Source: Sacculina carcini
Taxonomy: Eukaryota; Arthropoda; Thecostraca; Sacculinidae
Length of the DNA: 64,000 bases
Assembly (NCBI GenBank): GCA_916048095.2
Contig: OU696575.1
Span: forward strand, 8,563,001 to 8,627,000
Direction: 5' to 3'
A model generated the notes under the pieces. That model saw only the letters and a list, made by a program, of their open reading frames with translations. It did no database searches and had not been told where the DNA came from. A program made the translations under genes and the position numbers. Positions 30,746 to 42,371 of this stretch are shown here, in pieces. Position 1 is the first letter of the stretch, and each line of letters opens with the position of its first letter.

Positions 30746-31960
30746 GGAACTCACAACATAGCAAGAATGGCATAAGCCAAAACTAAATTAGGTACTAAAA
30801 GCTTGACCTCCAAATAGCAGAATACTCCAAATAGCCGGATAGTGTATTGGTCTCGATCAAAAGCTTATCAAATACGTATTCGTTAAACTTTCAATTAGCA
30901 TAATTGATATAGTGATAACCTTTAAATAGCGGAATAATATATTGATTTACTTTTATATAGCACATTTCCAAATAGCAGAAAACAAAGATTGTGTTATGTT
31001 TAAATGGAGATGTATAAAATACACTGACTCCAATCTGTTGGGTGACAACAGTTGATTGCTGCAAGCTTATAGGTAGACACGAATGTCATACTAGGGCCGG
31101 TCTTAGGCATATACATTTGTTGTCCTAGGCTGCCGCCATGCCTTCGTATTATATTGAAGCTTCCTATTAATATTGTATCGAAGACTAATAATATGTTTAA
31201 CATTGATGAAGCGTGTCTCTCCTTTAAACTGCAGTTAACAAAATATTGGCGTCTAGAGGAGAACGCCGCACAGCTGAATAATTTTCTGGAGTTATTACAA
31301 ATAATGGGATCACGATTTAAAAAGGAAAAAACTGGTAAATAACAAGTTAATTGTTTGTAAAAAGTGAACAATTTACAATAATATAATTTAGAACCATTGT
31401 TGTAGAGTATACCACCGAGTAGTTGATTTTTATAGATTCCTTCGAGTCCGATATTTGGAGGGCCAACTATTATATATACACCATCACATTTGGCGTTGAT
31501 ATTAACGTTGATGCCAATTCTTGACAGGAGATGCTGGAACCGCTGTTCGTCTTCTGCACGCCAAATATCGTCGTATTTTCCAATAGCTCGCACAGATGTG
31601 GTGTGGTTTCCAATAGCACGCATGTGGTGTTTTTTCTATGCGGATTCACGCATTCGTCTCCAACAGAAGGCATAAGAATGTTTATGAGTTTTTTGTATTC
31701 ATTCGTTTGTCAGTGTGGATCAGCTGTGTTATCAGGCAAATTACGGGGAAATATTCAACAATTCATGTCCTGGTTTTCTAAAGTATACGCTTGCACAATA
31801 TATACAGCGAGGTTAATTTGACAAAATGTTTCAATATCATTTTATTACAGCTTGCAAGTAGGAATCTGGTATTTACAGTGATTGTTATGCTATTGATATA
31901 TATTTTCATATATGTGTGAGTACAAGTGAGTCAAATAAGTGTGGTTGTGTATTCATGTGT
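30746..31960. other. Unassigned region with one 207-aa ORF
   Basis: AT-rich sequence. The minus-strand ORF 31623-31000 has a real ATG and 207 codons with no stop, but resembles no family I know. Its N-terminus holds a small internal duplication (RAIGNHTTSV / RAIGKYDD). On the other strand, 31235-31334 looks like an exon: acceptor CTTTAAACTGCAG, an open 100-bp frame (LTKYWRLEENAAQLNNFLEL...) and donor ACTG|GTAAAT. Both cannot easily be true; neither is supported by homology. Confidence 0.25.
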
Positions 31961-32490
31961 ACGTGTGTGTATTTGTGCAATTATATTGTTCAGTCTGAAT
32001 AAAGTTCAGTTAACTTTGCGACTCGTGCGTGTCTGTTGGTAACGTGTCTGTTGGTAAGCTATTTCGCGGCAATTAGCATGAATTCAGTTATGCTATCGGA
32101 AATAATTTGTGTGTTTGATGGAAGTACAGATTAATCCGTGTGAATTCAAAAGCTTAGATACACTGCCAAATTGAAGAAGATTGAGAATTTAGCGTCATTG
32201 TTCCCTATTTTTCTCGAAGGGAAGCGTTTCAGGCTTTCCAGCAGCTCACAGAAGAATCACGCCAAAACTAAAAGAGCATTGTGAAAGCTATCTAGCTGTC
32301 GTTTGGTACGACTCCGTGCTATGCCTAAGAACAATTCAGAGTGTGCAACAGTCGTAATTTTGACTCACTGGGTTCCTTCATGGCAGAGTTGAAGAGATTG
32401 ACATCATGTTTCGCAGAAAAAAGTGACCTTGCATTTTCGGATCAGAAATGGGTGGCATGTCAGTTTCTGCACTGACTTCCACCATAAATG
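31960..32490 (+). pseudogene. LTR end and gag remnant of another gypsy-type element
   Basis: An LTR-like end (CTGAATAAAGTTCAG near 31996, with a repeated GTGTCTGTTGGTAA at 32028-32055) is followed by gag-like coding scraps. The clearest is FMAELKRLTSCFAEKSDLAF with KWVACQFLH (about 32370-32475), a pattern typical of gypsy capsid regions (FxxxLxxLxxxC.F). Stops and frameshifts are frequent. The region is cut by the hAT end near 32543. Confidence 0.5.
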
Positions 32491-33250
32491 CAGCAAACTG
32501 TGACGGCTACCAGTGGCGTAAAGCTCAACTTGGAACAGCAGTGGCGACGCCAAGAGGGATTTGAGGAGGGGGGCTGAAGCCCCCCAAAAATATGCCATGC
32601 CCCCTAAGCCCCTCCCCCCAACAAAACATTATCATGGACATTGCAATGTCTTCCCACTGTAAATTAAACTTTTTTGTCTTACAGGTGTCTGATTTGACTC
32701 ACAGTAATGAAGTAATTTTCCTGTAATGACGTTTGCATGTCAATGTATCATTGTATATTCTGCCTATCGTATTCACCTCATTTCGTTCAATATATAATGC
32801 CCTTCAATTATGGGCGTAAATCTGTGTCGAGGATCGGAGGGATGATGGTCATCATGCATTGATGTTCAAAGTTGCTCAGTTGACCCTCAACTAACTTTGT
32901 CATATTCAATTTCAACACACATATACCCCAATGCAAAGTATATTATATGTAATAACACAAACACACACTACTATCGGACTGAACAGTATCAAAGGTGTAG
33001 GCACAAACATATTTAACGGAAATAATGGTGATGACAAACAAACATATATATTTTACCATGTTTCATATAATCAACACACGGTGAGCAAAACGCATAGTGG
33101 CCAACACATAGAAAACAAGAGCAACATATAAGACATTTTACCACATTTCCCCATGCTATTACACAACATTATCGGAGATATTGGTGATGAATATATCTCT
33201 ATTTAGCAATAACCAAGTAGAGAGATCCCCTTCGCAGACCCTCCGACAAA

Positions 33251-33920
33251 TTACCTAACTAGCACATTTATATCAACTGAATCAAGAATATCCTTGTGTA
33301 TATGAGCAAGGGCAATGTGTTTCAGACGTGTTTGCGACATTGTGCTTCTCAGCCATGTTTTGAGCCTACGGAGGGCAGAAAAACTTATTTCTGACTCACA
33401 ACTTGTTACAGCACAGACAAGAAGCAGCTTCAACAATGTCCGCATCTCAGAAAACATAGTTAATGAAGCCGTCTCCATCGTTCGATAGGCATCTTGAGCA
33501 GAACCAACAGACACAGCTTTTGTGGTGCCGATAATCATTGGAAGCTGAAACTTCAGTCGTTCGAGATATATTTCCGGGTAATGAGATACAAAGGCTTCAT
33601 TCACCGTTCCTGTGGTGATCATTTTTTCAAGTTATATGTATCGGTTTAGGCCTCTACTGTCCAGTATGTTTATTCAACTGCGTCCTGGCACAGTCCTGTA
33701 TCTCAAAATACTGCATTTTATAATGTTGGCGAGCAGTATCTGGGAGGTATGATTTTGCATTTCCGCCGAATTTGAGTGGCAGTTTCCTTTTGCAAGGCTG
33801 CATAATGTCCTCCAATCCTAGGGAGTTCACTTGTGATTCTGCATAATGACACATTGCGTCGAATTCCTCTTATCTCTTCCATGAATCTACCTGGGTGATT
33901 GTCGATTTCACAGCTTCAAC
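33251..33920 (-). pseudogene. hAT transposase C-terminus (dimerisation domain)
   Basis: The minus strand encodes LLLVCAVTSCESEISFSALR, then RLKTWLRSTMSQTRLKHIAL, then AHIHKDI. This is the hAT C-terminal dimerisation motif (SCESERSFSALRRLKTWLRSTM...) as in TTF-type zinc finger/ZMYM-like transposases. Upstream pieces (KLPLKFGGNAKSYLPDT, YKMQYFEIQDCA) correspond to the region before it. It continues the fragments found beyond the LINE insertion at 37750 and above. Confidence 0.82.
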
Positions 33921-34059
33921 CATCCCTGGAAAAGTTCACGTTTTTATTATTACAATAGTAATCGAGTTGACAAATTACAATGTGATATGGCCAATAACCA
34001 AAATAACGTAATACTGTAACCAGAATTTTGTTCAAAGTGGAACAACACCATTCTCTCTG

Positions 34060-34260
34060 TGGAGGGGGATCAGAATACCTCCACCGCACCCCTGCGTGTC
34101 GTAAGAGGCGACTGATGGGTGGTCGGGTTGTCGGCGACTAAGCCGGCTCCCCCACTGGTTCCTATCAGTGCGGAGGGTGGCTAAACACCCTGCAGGACGA
34201 AATACAAAACCTGTCAAAGGGCGGATGAGCTTTTAACTAAAGCCAACGGCCATTTAGCTC
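34060..34260 (+). promoter_or_regulatory. 5' module shared with the I-like LINE
   Basis: Contains CCCCTGCGTGTCGTAAGAGG, GTCGGCGACTAAGCCGG, CAGTGCGGAGGGTGGCTAAA, ACCTGTCAAAGGGCGGATGA and GCCAACGGCCAT in the same order and spacing as 12640-12870 in the I-like LINE. It is the presumed internal promoter/5' UTR. Confidence 0.6.
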
Positions 34261-34563
34261 GAGGGTGGAATATGAATTTCGTTGCCATAGCTGTGTGTCC
34301 CAGTCTTCCAGCGATGTTCCCATTCTCATCTCTTTAACGGGCTGCACGTTAGACTCTTCCTCTCTTTCCTTCTTTTCTTGCCGCAATCTCAAGCTGTGTA
34401 GGCAGGGTGAGGAGATGGATGGTGGCAGCGGCCTTATTTGCCATCGTGACTGTCAGGGTCCGTGTTTCTGGGCGTACTCACGGCTCCACAAACCAATTGC
34501 CTTACCTGGTGTGGCGGCACCACCAGGAATGACTTTTTGAACCGCCATCTCAAACATCGTTTC

Positions 34564-37440
34564 ATGGATTTTTCACTCACATTTTTAGGACTGTTTTCTA
34601 TGGATTTATTGACCTCGGCATGTCCTTGGATACGATTTTGTCTTCACGTTGGATTGTACTGTTTTGGCTTATTACTCCTCTGCGGCGACATCGAAACAAA
34701 TCCCTGGCCTGTGTTTGAGCGGCGGTCATGTAGGGTGTTATGCGCAAACGTTCGCGGCCTTGCGAAAAACCTCCAGGACATTTCGCTCGTTGCCCAGTCG
34801 CATGACATCATCATTTCCTCTGAAACCATTGTGTCCAGTCTTCGCCACAAATCTGAATTCCTGATTTCTGGATTTTCAGAGCCTGCGCTTATCTACCGTG
34901 ATGCCTCCAAACGCAGACGCGGCATGTCGCTTTATGTACGCAATGGCTTTTCTGCTCACCGGTACATTAAGTTCGAATGCGACTGTCATGAAATCCTTGT
35001 CATTCGTGTATGTTCAAGGTTGACCAATTATTATATATCCGGCTACTACCGCAACCCGGACTCGGACGATTCCATATATGATTGCTTATTTCGTGCAATG
35101 TCTGTGATCCAGGAGAACGACCGTAAAGCGGCCTTTGTCCTTGCCGGTGATTTCAACGCACATCAGAGCGAATGGTTTTCTAGAAGCCCGACTGATTCAC
35201 ATGGTCGTGCTGCATTGGATTTTGCCAATATTTCCGGTTGTGATCAGTTGGTTAGCAGTCCGACTCATTCATCCGGCAACTGTCTCGATCTGGTTTTCAC
35301 TGATGTACCTGATGTCGTCAAAGTGACCATCCTCGCTCCACTTGGATCTTCTGATCACTCTGCTCTGAGCATTCAGCTCAATCTTCGGCAGTCTGTGCCC
35401 GTGCATACGATCAGAAAAGAAGTGTTCATGAAGTCACGTGTTAACTTGGACAATGTAATGGACGATGTGCGAAACATTCGTCTAGGTCCGATTTTGAGTA
35501 GCGACGACCCTGTATCGTCATTGAACGACCAACTGTCAACGATCATATCTCGTCGGGTGCCCGTTAAGAAACTTTCCTTCCGTTCCAATGATAAGTCCTG
35601 GTTCAATGCCGATTGCCATTCTGCCCGTCAAATGAAACAGGCAGCTTACCATCATTGGTCCAGGTCCAGGACTTCCGAAGCTTGGAATGAGTATGTGACG
35701 GCCAGGGCTTCTTGTGCAGCGACTTACCGGCAGGCCGAACGGCAGAGACACAGTTCTGCCAAATAATTGTTGTCGTCGACGTCTGACCCTCACAAATGGT
35801 GGTCCACTCTCAAGTCCATCATTCACGGTGTGCGAACAACTCTCCCGCTTCTCCTCTCTGCAACGGGGAAGGTGGTGTCAAGTCCGACTGAGAAAGCAGA
35901 TTTGCTCATGCGTCATTTCGACAGCAAACTCTCTCGTCGTCATTTATCTACTGATGACACTGTATATGATAAATCTGCGTTGACGGGAGTGGCTTTCAGA
36001 TCTAAGGAAGTGAAAAGTATGCTTGAATCTCTGGACTCCAATGGCGGCACTGATCCTCTGGGTATGTTTCCCTTATTTCTGAAGAATACTGCTGTAGCAT
36101 TGGCTCCAAAACTTAGTGCCGTTTTTAGAACGACTAATTAGGCGCGGCAGTTTACCATCGTGCTGCCGAATCGCCAATATCACTCCAATTCCAAAAGGTC
36201 CTTCGTCATCCGATCCCAGTCAATACCGGCCTATTTCAATAACACCTCTGCTATCCAAGGTTTTCGAACATGTGGTTTGTCGTCGTCTGGCTCAATACCT
36301 TGAAAAACACAGTTTGCTGTGCCTTGCTCTCCATCACTCATATTGTGCAACAGGCCCTAGATCTAGGACAGGAAGCTGTGATAGTCCAGCTAGACTTTTC
36401 AGCCGCATTCGATAGAATCAATCACGATGGCCTGATCCGAAAGCTAAAGTCTCTCAGGGTCGGAGGAAGAGTCCTATCAGTTATGATCCAATTCCTTCAA
36501 GGTCGCAAGCACAGAGTATGTGTTGATGGTAGGCACAGTGAATGGCATGATGTTCACTCGGGTGTTCCCCAAGGGAGTGTATTGGGTCCTCTCTTGTTCA
36601 ATGTCTACACATCAGATCTGCTCAGCCTAACTTCGCATCCTGTTCTTGCTTACGCGGATGATGTAACTATGGTGGTTACCGTTGACACTCCAGAGCGGCG
36701 ACCCAATGTGAGTTGGTCACTGAACGAAGACCTGCGCAGAATATCCATATAGTGTGACACTTGGAATATGAAGCTTAACTCAAAAAATTCGAAGTTTTTG
36801 TGTGTTTCTCGGTCTCGCACATTGAATCCATCGCTCGATCCTTTGTTGGTTAATGGCTGCGCAGTGGAAGAATGTATCGCAGTCAATATCCTGTGAGTTC
36901 GATTCGATTCAAGGCTGACTTTTGAGAAACAGGTTCGTCGTCTTGTGGTTTCCGCTTCTCAGAAACTTGGAATTCTTCGAAAAGCATATCGTGTACTCAA
37001 TGATCGTTCGATATCTGCCTCGTGTTTGCGCTGCTTCGTTCTTCCTGTTCTCGAGTACTGTGCTCCTGTTTGGTCCTCAGCTGCTGATTCGCATCTCTGG
37101 CTCATTGACAGAGTTGGCTCCTCTGCCAGCTTCCTCTGTGGTGGAGATGCATGCTGGAATCTTGGTCATCGTAGGGACATCTCCAACGTTTGTATGCTGT
37201 TCAAGATATTGACCAACGAAAGACACCCTCTACACAGTGCTGTGTCTTATCAGCGACACTTTGCTAAGGTCACTCGACTGGCAGTAAATTCACATTCGCT
37301 CTGCCTACAAGAGCCAAAATGCAGAACGAATCAGTTTGAGCGTAGTTTCGTTGCCAGCTCTGTGCGGTTGTGGAATCGGTTGGATGAGGGTGTGTGCAGG
37401 GCCAGCACAGTCCGATCATTCAAAAGTGCTGCCAAAAGTG
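34564..37440 (+). pseudogene. 2A LINE copy 2 ORF: leader-2A, endonuclease, RT, C-terminal domain
   Basis: ATG at 34564 gives a 40-residue hydrophobic leader ending YCFGLLLLC, then GDIETNPWP (residues 41-49), then the endonuclease (CANVRGL, SSETIV, LAGDFNAHQ, GSSDHSALSI). Lesions in order: TAA at 35764-35766; a frameshift near 36110-36150; another near 36290-36330; TAG at 36750-36752; TGA at about 36895. RT motifs remain: PIPKGPSSSDPSQYRPIS, VQLDFSAAFDRINHDGL, SGVPQGSVLGPLLFNVY and LAYADDVTMVV (catalytic). The C-terminal domain (VLEYCAPVWS, NVCMLFKIL, VRLWNRLDEGV) runs to about 37440, where a TG microsatellite begins. Confidence 0.9.
34684..34710 (+). other. Degenerate 2A motif (GDIETNPWP)
   Basis: Same position and context as the intact motif at 9371-9397, but the Gly of the terminal NPGP is Trp. 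The NPG/P glycine is required for ribosome skipping, so this copy would stay fused to its leader. The base change is TGG for GGN. Confidence 0.8.
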
Positions 37441-37459
37441 TGCTGTGTGTGTGTGTGTA

Positions 37460-37556
<97 letters not shown>

Positions 37557-37562
37557 GTGTGT
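37437..37562. repeat. (TG)n microsatellite
   Basis: About 125 bp of nearly pure TG with a TATGTATG interruption near the start, in the 3' UTR of LINE copy 2. Confidence 0.95.
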
Positions 37563-37685
37563 GGATGGGTGATGTATTGATCTGTCATGATTGTGTGTGT
37601 CATATTGTCTTTGTGTATTTTTTCTTTTTCTCTTTCTCTTATTATCCACGTTCAAAGTGCGCAGGGGCTGTATGATGCAGTTTAT

Positions 37686-37697
37686 AGCGCTTGCGCT
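37686..37697 (+). other. LINE 3'-end hairpin AGCGC/GCGCT
   Basis: Counterpart of 12199-12210 and 30406-30417 with a compensatory pair change (T-A there, C-G here). It lies about 30 bp before the AATAATAATA tail and is followed, as in the others, by CTCTTCC. Confidence 0.55.
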
Positions 37698-37749
37698 CTT
37701 CCTGTGTCACTTTGTTCGTTTTGTTCAATAATAATACTAATAAAAACAC

Positions 37750-38811
37750 AAGTTTAGGAGGCATACAAACTAGAATTTTACCTGAAAGAGTTTCAGATCT
37801 GGCTTGAAGTCCACGAGTCAACTGCTCTAACACTTGAACAGTTTTTTCAGCAATGCACAATCCCAGAAACGTCGCTCTTTTGCTGAATCTGTCATGGAGG
37901 CCTACTGCTGTTGTTTTAGCGTCGCCGCTGCATGTTTCAGCCATTTCAGGCAAAGAGTCTAAAATCAAGCGGTTTTGCTTAATGGCACTAACGACGGGTT
38001 GTGAGCGGCACTAAAGACGGTTTGTGAGCGGCACAACCAACGAGTCGGACACAGTGGCCGAATTCGACGAGCAGGAGGGTTTCCCTCAGACACCACGATC
38101 TCTTTGAACATTGACTGCAATAGAAACATCAGCATGCGCTTGTTTCAAGTTTAATTTCTTTGTTAGATTTTTGTTTAAAGTCACATTCTGAATCGCATTA
38201 AACATATATGCAATTTCTGCATACGTGCTAGTTTTGCGTTTTATCTGTCTCGAATGACTATTTCATTTGTATATTATTGTCAACCACATCTAATGCTCTG
38301 AAAAACCAAAATATGGTGAGTCATTCAAAATACTTGATATGATATGCTCATATGATGACACGATATTTTCCAGCACTTGGATACAAATAATATAAATTGC
38401 TATACGTTGCTAGGAAATTGTCACTGCTAGATAAAATAGTGTTTTGTATCACTTGTACTAACCTTGAACTTTCCAGACCTGTGCAATAACACTCCCAGCT
38501 CATGCACCCACTGTATAGCGTCACGTAGGCAGACACTAACATCTACGGCCTTCTGCATGATAAGATTGATCTGGTGAGCTCCACAATGAAAGTACATGGC
38601 CAGTGGCTGCTGCTGTAATATTCTCGCTTGACATCCCTTATACGCACCGCTCATATTTGCAGCACCATTGTATTTTTGGGCTCTTAAAGTTGAGAGCGGA
38701 AGGCTTAGTCTGGTGAGTACGTCTAATACCACTTTGCAGATAATCTCACTCGTGGTGTTTGGAGTATTATACCTTCCGACAAATGACTCGCTGATTGTCA
38801 GGTCATCATTA
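37750..38811 (-). pseudogene. hAT transposase middle part
   Basis: The minus strand encodes VLDVLTRLSLPLSTLRAQKY, NGAANMSGAYKGCQARI, LAMYFHCGAHQINLIMQKA (the YDGAxNMSG and HCxAHxxNL motifs of hAT catalytic domains), and then, lower, ATFLGLCIAEKTVQVLEQLT. A frameshift and about 460 bp of non-coding filler separate the two. The catalytic region is otherwise recognisable. Confidence 0.8.
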
Positions 38812-40021
38812 GGGCTGTCAAAAAAGTAACTAAAAATCAGAAAAAAGTAACTTTATTTTCGAGAAAAAGTAACCTAAAAAAGTAACCTAAAAATAACCTG
38901 AGTTTTAAAGTTATTATCACTTTTGTATCGTTTTATCACATGTTCATCACGCCTTTGCTGATTAGTGCGCTATGTGGAATACACGGTTTGTTTGTTGTTT
39001 GTTTGTGAACATATAAAGTAACCTAATAACCAATAAAAAGGTAACCTAAAAATAACCTCCTTCAAAAAAGGTCAATTTCTGTTTGCAGTTCTGAAGGAAG
39101 AAAATACACCAGTCCTTCTTTTTTATCATCTTTCCGAGTTGGTACTACTTTTCCACCCTCTCCGATCTGGTACCATTTTTACAACAAACAACCAAAAGTG
39201 ACTTAACATAATTTAGCTAACATCGAAAAAAGGAGCAAAACCATCAGAATATAATTTTAAGTGGAAAGCTCATACAAATGCGGAATACACTAATTGCAAA
39301 TGTAAATATTTTCAGTAATGGTCGCAATAATGTTCTTTATATTTTTTCAATGGAACTTTTTATCAAATAGCACGTACTACAGTAGCGTAAACACTGCATG
39401 TGTTAATGCCCTCCGTCCTCCCATATGTCAAACGTGGGATAATGGCGCCATCTCACGCCCTGAAAATCACGTGCAAATTCCTGTTAAAGTAAATACGTAC
39501 AGTGAAGTGCTACAGTGCAGTATCTGGTATAGAGAGCTCACACATCGTACTATACCACGCTCCAAACATCTCACGACACCCGTGGACATTTCCTAAAATG
39601 GAATTACACTATCCTGCGTACCCAAAAACGTATAAATATCTTGTAGCACGGATATTATGATGAATATCAATTGCTAAATCCTAACAGCAGAAATGTTGAC
39701 ATTTCTTGATCTTCAGACCTAATATTCTATCTCTTTTCCTATTTTATCCTCATATATACCGTTTTTGTGTCTATTATCTGCAAAAAGTCACCAAACTTCG
39801 TGGTAAACTTACCTAATTACAAGAAAAACAACAAAAGTTAACCTAACGATAAAAAAGTAACCTTAAAAGCAAAAAAGTAACCTAACGATGAAAAAGTAAC
39901 TTTTGGTAACCTAATAACTTGTTTAATAATTATCGTACACAACTTTTTCATGCAGTTTTAGGTAGCTTAGGAAAAAGTGACCTTTAGGTGAAAAAGTAAC
40001 TTTATTAACTTTTGACAGCCC
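38812..40021. mobile_element. TA-flanked non-autonomous element, copy 1 (1.2 kb)
   Basis: Terminal inverted repeats GGGCTGTCAAAA and TTTTGACAGCCC are flanked by TA on both sides (38810-38811, 40022-40023). Both ends are packed with degenerate AAAAGTAACCTAA units. No transposase ORF. A 3' fragment of an L2-like LINE with a TTTG-rich tail (about 38925-39005) is nested inside. It splits the hAT transposase. TA target and TIR length suggest a Tc1/mariner- or similar TA-targeting transposase; this is inference. Confidence 0.8.
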
Positions 40022-40023
40022 TA

Positions 40024-40860
40024 GTCATCATCAACATGTCGGATGCAGATGGACTCTTGTTCTATGCCACTTATGTCCTGTGTTCCGTCAACAACACTCC
40101 AAAGAGTTGGTCCTCTTTGATTGATTTTGCCAAAATCCTCGGTATATGATGACAGAATATCTCGATGATTTCATTCTGTACTTTGGGAGATACGAAGATG
40201 GTTGGCCTCTGCATGTGACACCTCAGCTCAGGTTATTGTCGTCAGCAGCAATCATACCTGCAAGCTGGTAAAAGTCTCCTTCCAGCTAATCCTTGCCCCG
40301 AAACGGCAGTCCTTGACGCAGCAGGTAACGAGCACAAGTGAAGAGTTTTGTGAGGCAAGTGTATGCTGTTTGCTGCTGCTTTCTTTTGCCGTCATCAATA
40401 GTACTCTTCACCGGTTTTGTCTCCACCGCACACAACTGGGAGGTGTCACATTTATGCTATTGGGAAGCCTCGTGCTCACGGAACTTACACAGTGTTTTTT
40501 TCCAGTTGCCAAATCCAAGGAAAATGAAGATGTTTTCCACTGATCGCCCAAACTCTACAGTGAATAAGCCCATACTCTGCGCTTTGGCACAGGTAAAGCA
40601 CATACTCTTTTTCAAGCTTGTCTCGTAATGGATCCAATTGTAGATTGTGTACCATTTGCTCTGGAAATAAATGCGTTGTGTTCTTGTTCGTAGTGGTAGA
40701 ATGTCGTTGACATTTGGTTGATTAGGAGTGAATTATTGCTGAATTTTTTGCCAGCACTGTCCACCATTGCCCTTTGATTCGGCTCAGCATCTTCAACTGA
40801 TGTACCATCACTGTCCCCCATTGTCATTTGATTGGACTTAGCAGCTTCACTATTACTTTT
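40024..40860 (-). pseudogene. hAT transposase N-terminal part
   Basis: The minus strand encodes LLRQGLPFRGKD, GDFYQLAGMIAADDNNL, SPKVQNEIIEIF and ESICIRHVDDD with stops between. These match the conserved block of TTF-type hAT transposases (LRQGLALRGHDE..GNF, SPEIQNELI, ICIRWVD). Further upstream (40830-40440) a Ser/Asn-rich stretch and degraded cysteines probably represent the TTF zinc finger. Confidence 0.7.
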
Positions 40861-41224
40861 AGCAAAGAGAAGGCTGGTCCCAGTTATATTTCTGGACTTA
40901 TCATTATCGACACAGAGGTTCCGAAATATTTTCTTATGTCCGCTCTTTTACCACCACTCTCAGACATTTCCAATGCTCACACATATATCTGCAGGCAAAC
41001 ATAGTGAACGAAACACGGTTTACAATGGTGATCGCAGTGGTAATAGTAATTCACGAGTAATCGTCCAAAAATATACATAAAACTTGACACAAGAACCGTA
41101 AATACATATATATAATGTATAACGTCTGGAACCGCTACTTGAAGAAATGTCTACATGATATGAATGAAATAAAATGGCATGAAAAGAAAAATCAGCTCGG
41201 TAGAAAGGTATTATCTATGCAGCA
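40861..41224. other. No gene or element recognised
   Basis: Unique-looking AT-rich sequence between the hAT remnant and the next inverted-repeat element; may contain the undetected right end of the hAT transposon. Confidence 0.4.
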
Positions 41225-42286
41225 TAGAGCAGGTTTTGAAAAAAAACGGGTTTTTAAAAAAAAACAAAAGCCATGGTTTTTTTAGAAAAAACCAAAAAAA
41301 CTATTGTTTTTTTTGGCTTATTTCGTTTTTTTACACATTGCACACACAAATCGAAAAAAAGGATTGTACCATGCTATTTAGTACATAGTTAAACATATAT
41401 TAGTACCACTTACCAAGAGTTTTGTAAATATTTAAATAAGATAAAAATAATATCATAAAAATGTACACACAGGATCTTGAATTTCACCTTGTAGCATCTT
41501 TAGGCAACGGAAGTTTTAAACCGCTTCCAATTGCGAAAGCAGTCGATTGTAAACACCCACATATGTTTGCAAAGTCCAATCCATATACCCAGTGGTCATA
41601 TTTATGAAAATCTAGTGACTAAAAATCGTTTTTTCCATGGAGGTTAATTCATGTTTGTTTTCAGAGTTAACACAGTTTTTATTAACTCAGAGGCTTCTGA
41701 AAATAGTGTTTTTAATAAAAACTCAATTGTTTTGTCGTAAATATTTAGGATTTCTCATAAATACCAACTACAATGTTTCTCCAGCAAAAACCAAAAATGT
41801 TGATAAAAATGTTTCCCATATCGTGCAAACACCTAAAATCATGCCAAAAAGTACTATTTATGAAGATTTGAAACTGTATTAATGAACAAATTTACTAATT
41901 CTGAAAATATTTGATCATTCCTATATGAGAAAAATCATTTCTGTCAAAAAAAAATTCTTAAAAAACCCATGTTTTTTTTATTAAATAAAACCACTTGGTT
42001 TAAACCAAACAAACCCTAGTTTAAACCAAACAAACCCTGCTTAAAATCATTTCAAAAAGTAATATTTATGAAGATTTAAAACTGCATTAATGAACTCTGT
42101 TACTAATTCTAAAAATATTTGATCATTCCTATATGAGAAAAATCATTTCTGTAAAAAAACACTTTTCAGAAAAACCATGTTTTTTTATATAAAAAAACAC
42201 TTGGTTTAAAACATGGTTTAAACCAAATTGTTTATACCAAATGGTTTAAACCAAACAAACCCTGTCTATGCTACCTATGCTATCTA
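41218..42286. mobile_element. A-rich non-autonomous element with long degenerate TIRs
   Basis: The left end reads GCAGCATAGAGCAGGTTTTG and the right end AACAAACCCTGTCTATGCT, roughly reverse complements. Inside are poly-A/T stretches and repeated GGTTTAAACCAAA units, and two internal blocks repeat each other (about 41850-41960 and 42045-42165, sharing ATTTGATCATTCCTATATGA). No coding capacity. CAGGGTTTG-type ends are seen in hAT MITEs; class is tentative. Confidence 0.5.
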
Positions 42287-42371
42287 TGCAGTAGCACAGT
42301 ACGACATCAATCTTGCTCATATTTTTACATTTAAAAAAACCTGAATTGTTACTTAATCAGTGGGAAACTAT

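Larger units (their letters stand above)
34060..37747 (+). mobile_element. 2A-bearing LINE, copy 2 (near full length)
   Basis: Complete structure from 5' module (34060-34260) through a hydrophobic-2A N-terminus, endonuclease, RT with YADD, C-terminal domain and an AATAATAATACTAATAAA tail. It lies within the hAT transposase, in the opposite orientation. Five lesions disrupt the ORF, so it is inactive but structurally informative: it shows what copy 1 lost. Confidence 0.9.
32543..40860 (-). mobile_element. hAT transposon (TTF-zinc-finger/ZMYM-like transposase), split by two insertions
   Basis: The left end has CAGTGGCGACGCC, typical of hAT termini of the CAGTGGCG type, followed by a G-run/C-run region (GGGGGGCTGAAGCCCCCC). 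Transposase fragments run on the minus strand from about 40450 to 33251. They are interrupted by a TA-flanked element (38812-40021) and by a whole LINE (34060-37747). The right terminus was not located. The transposase is too broken to function. Confidence 0.75.
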
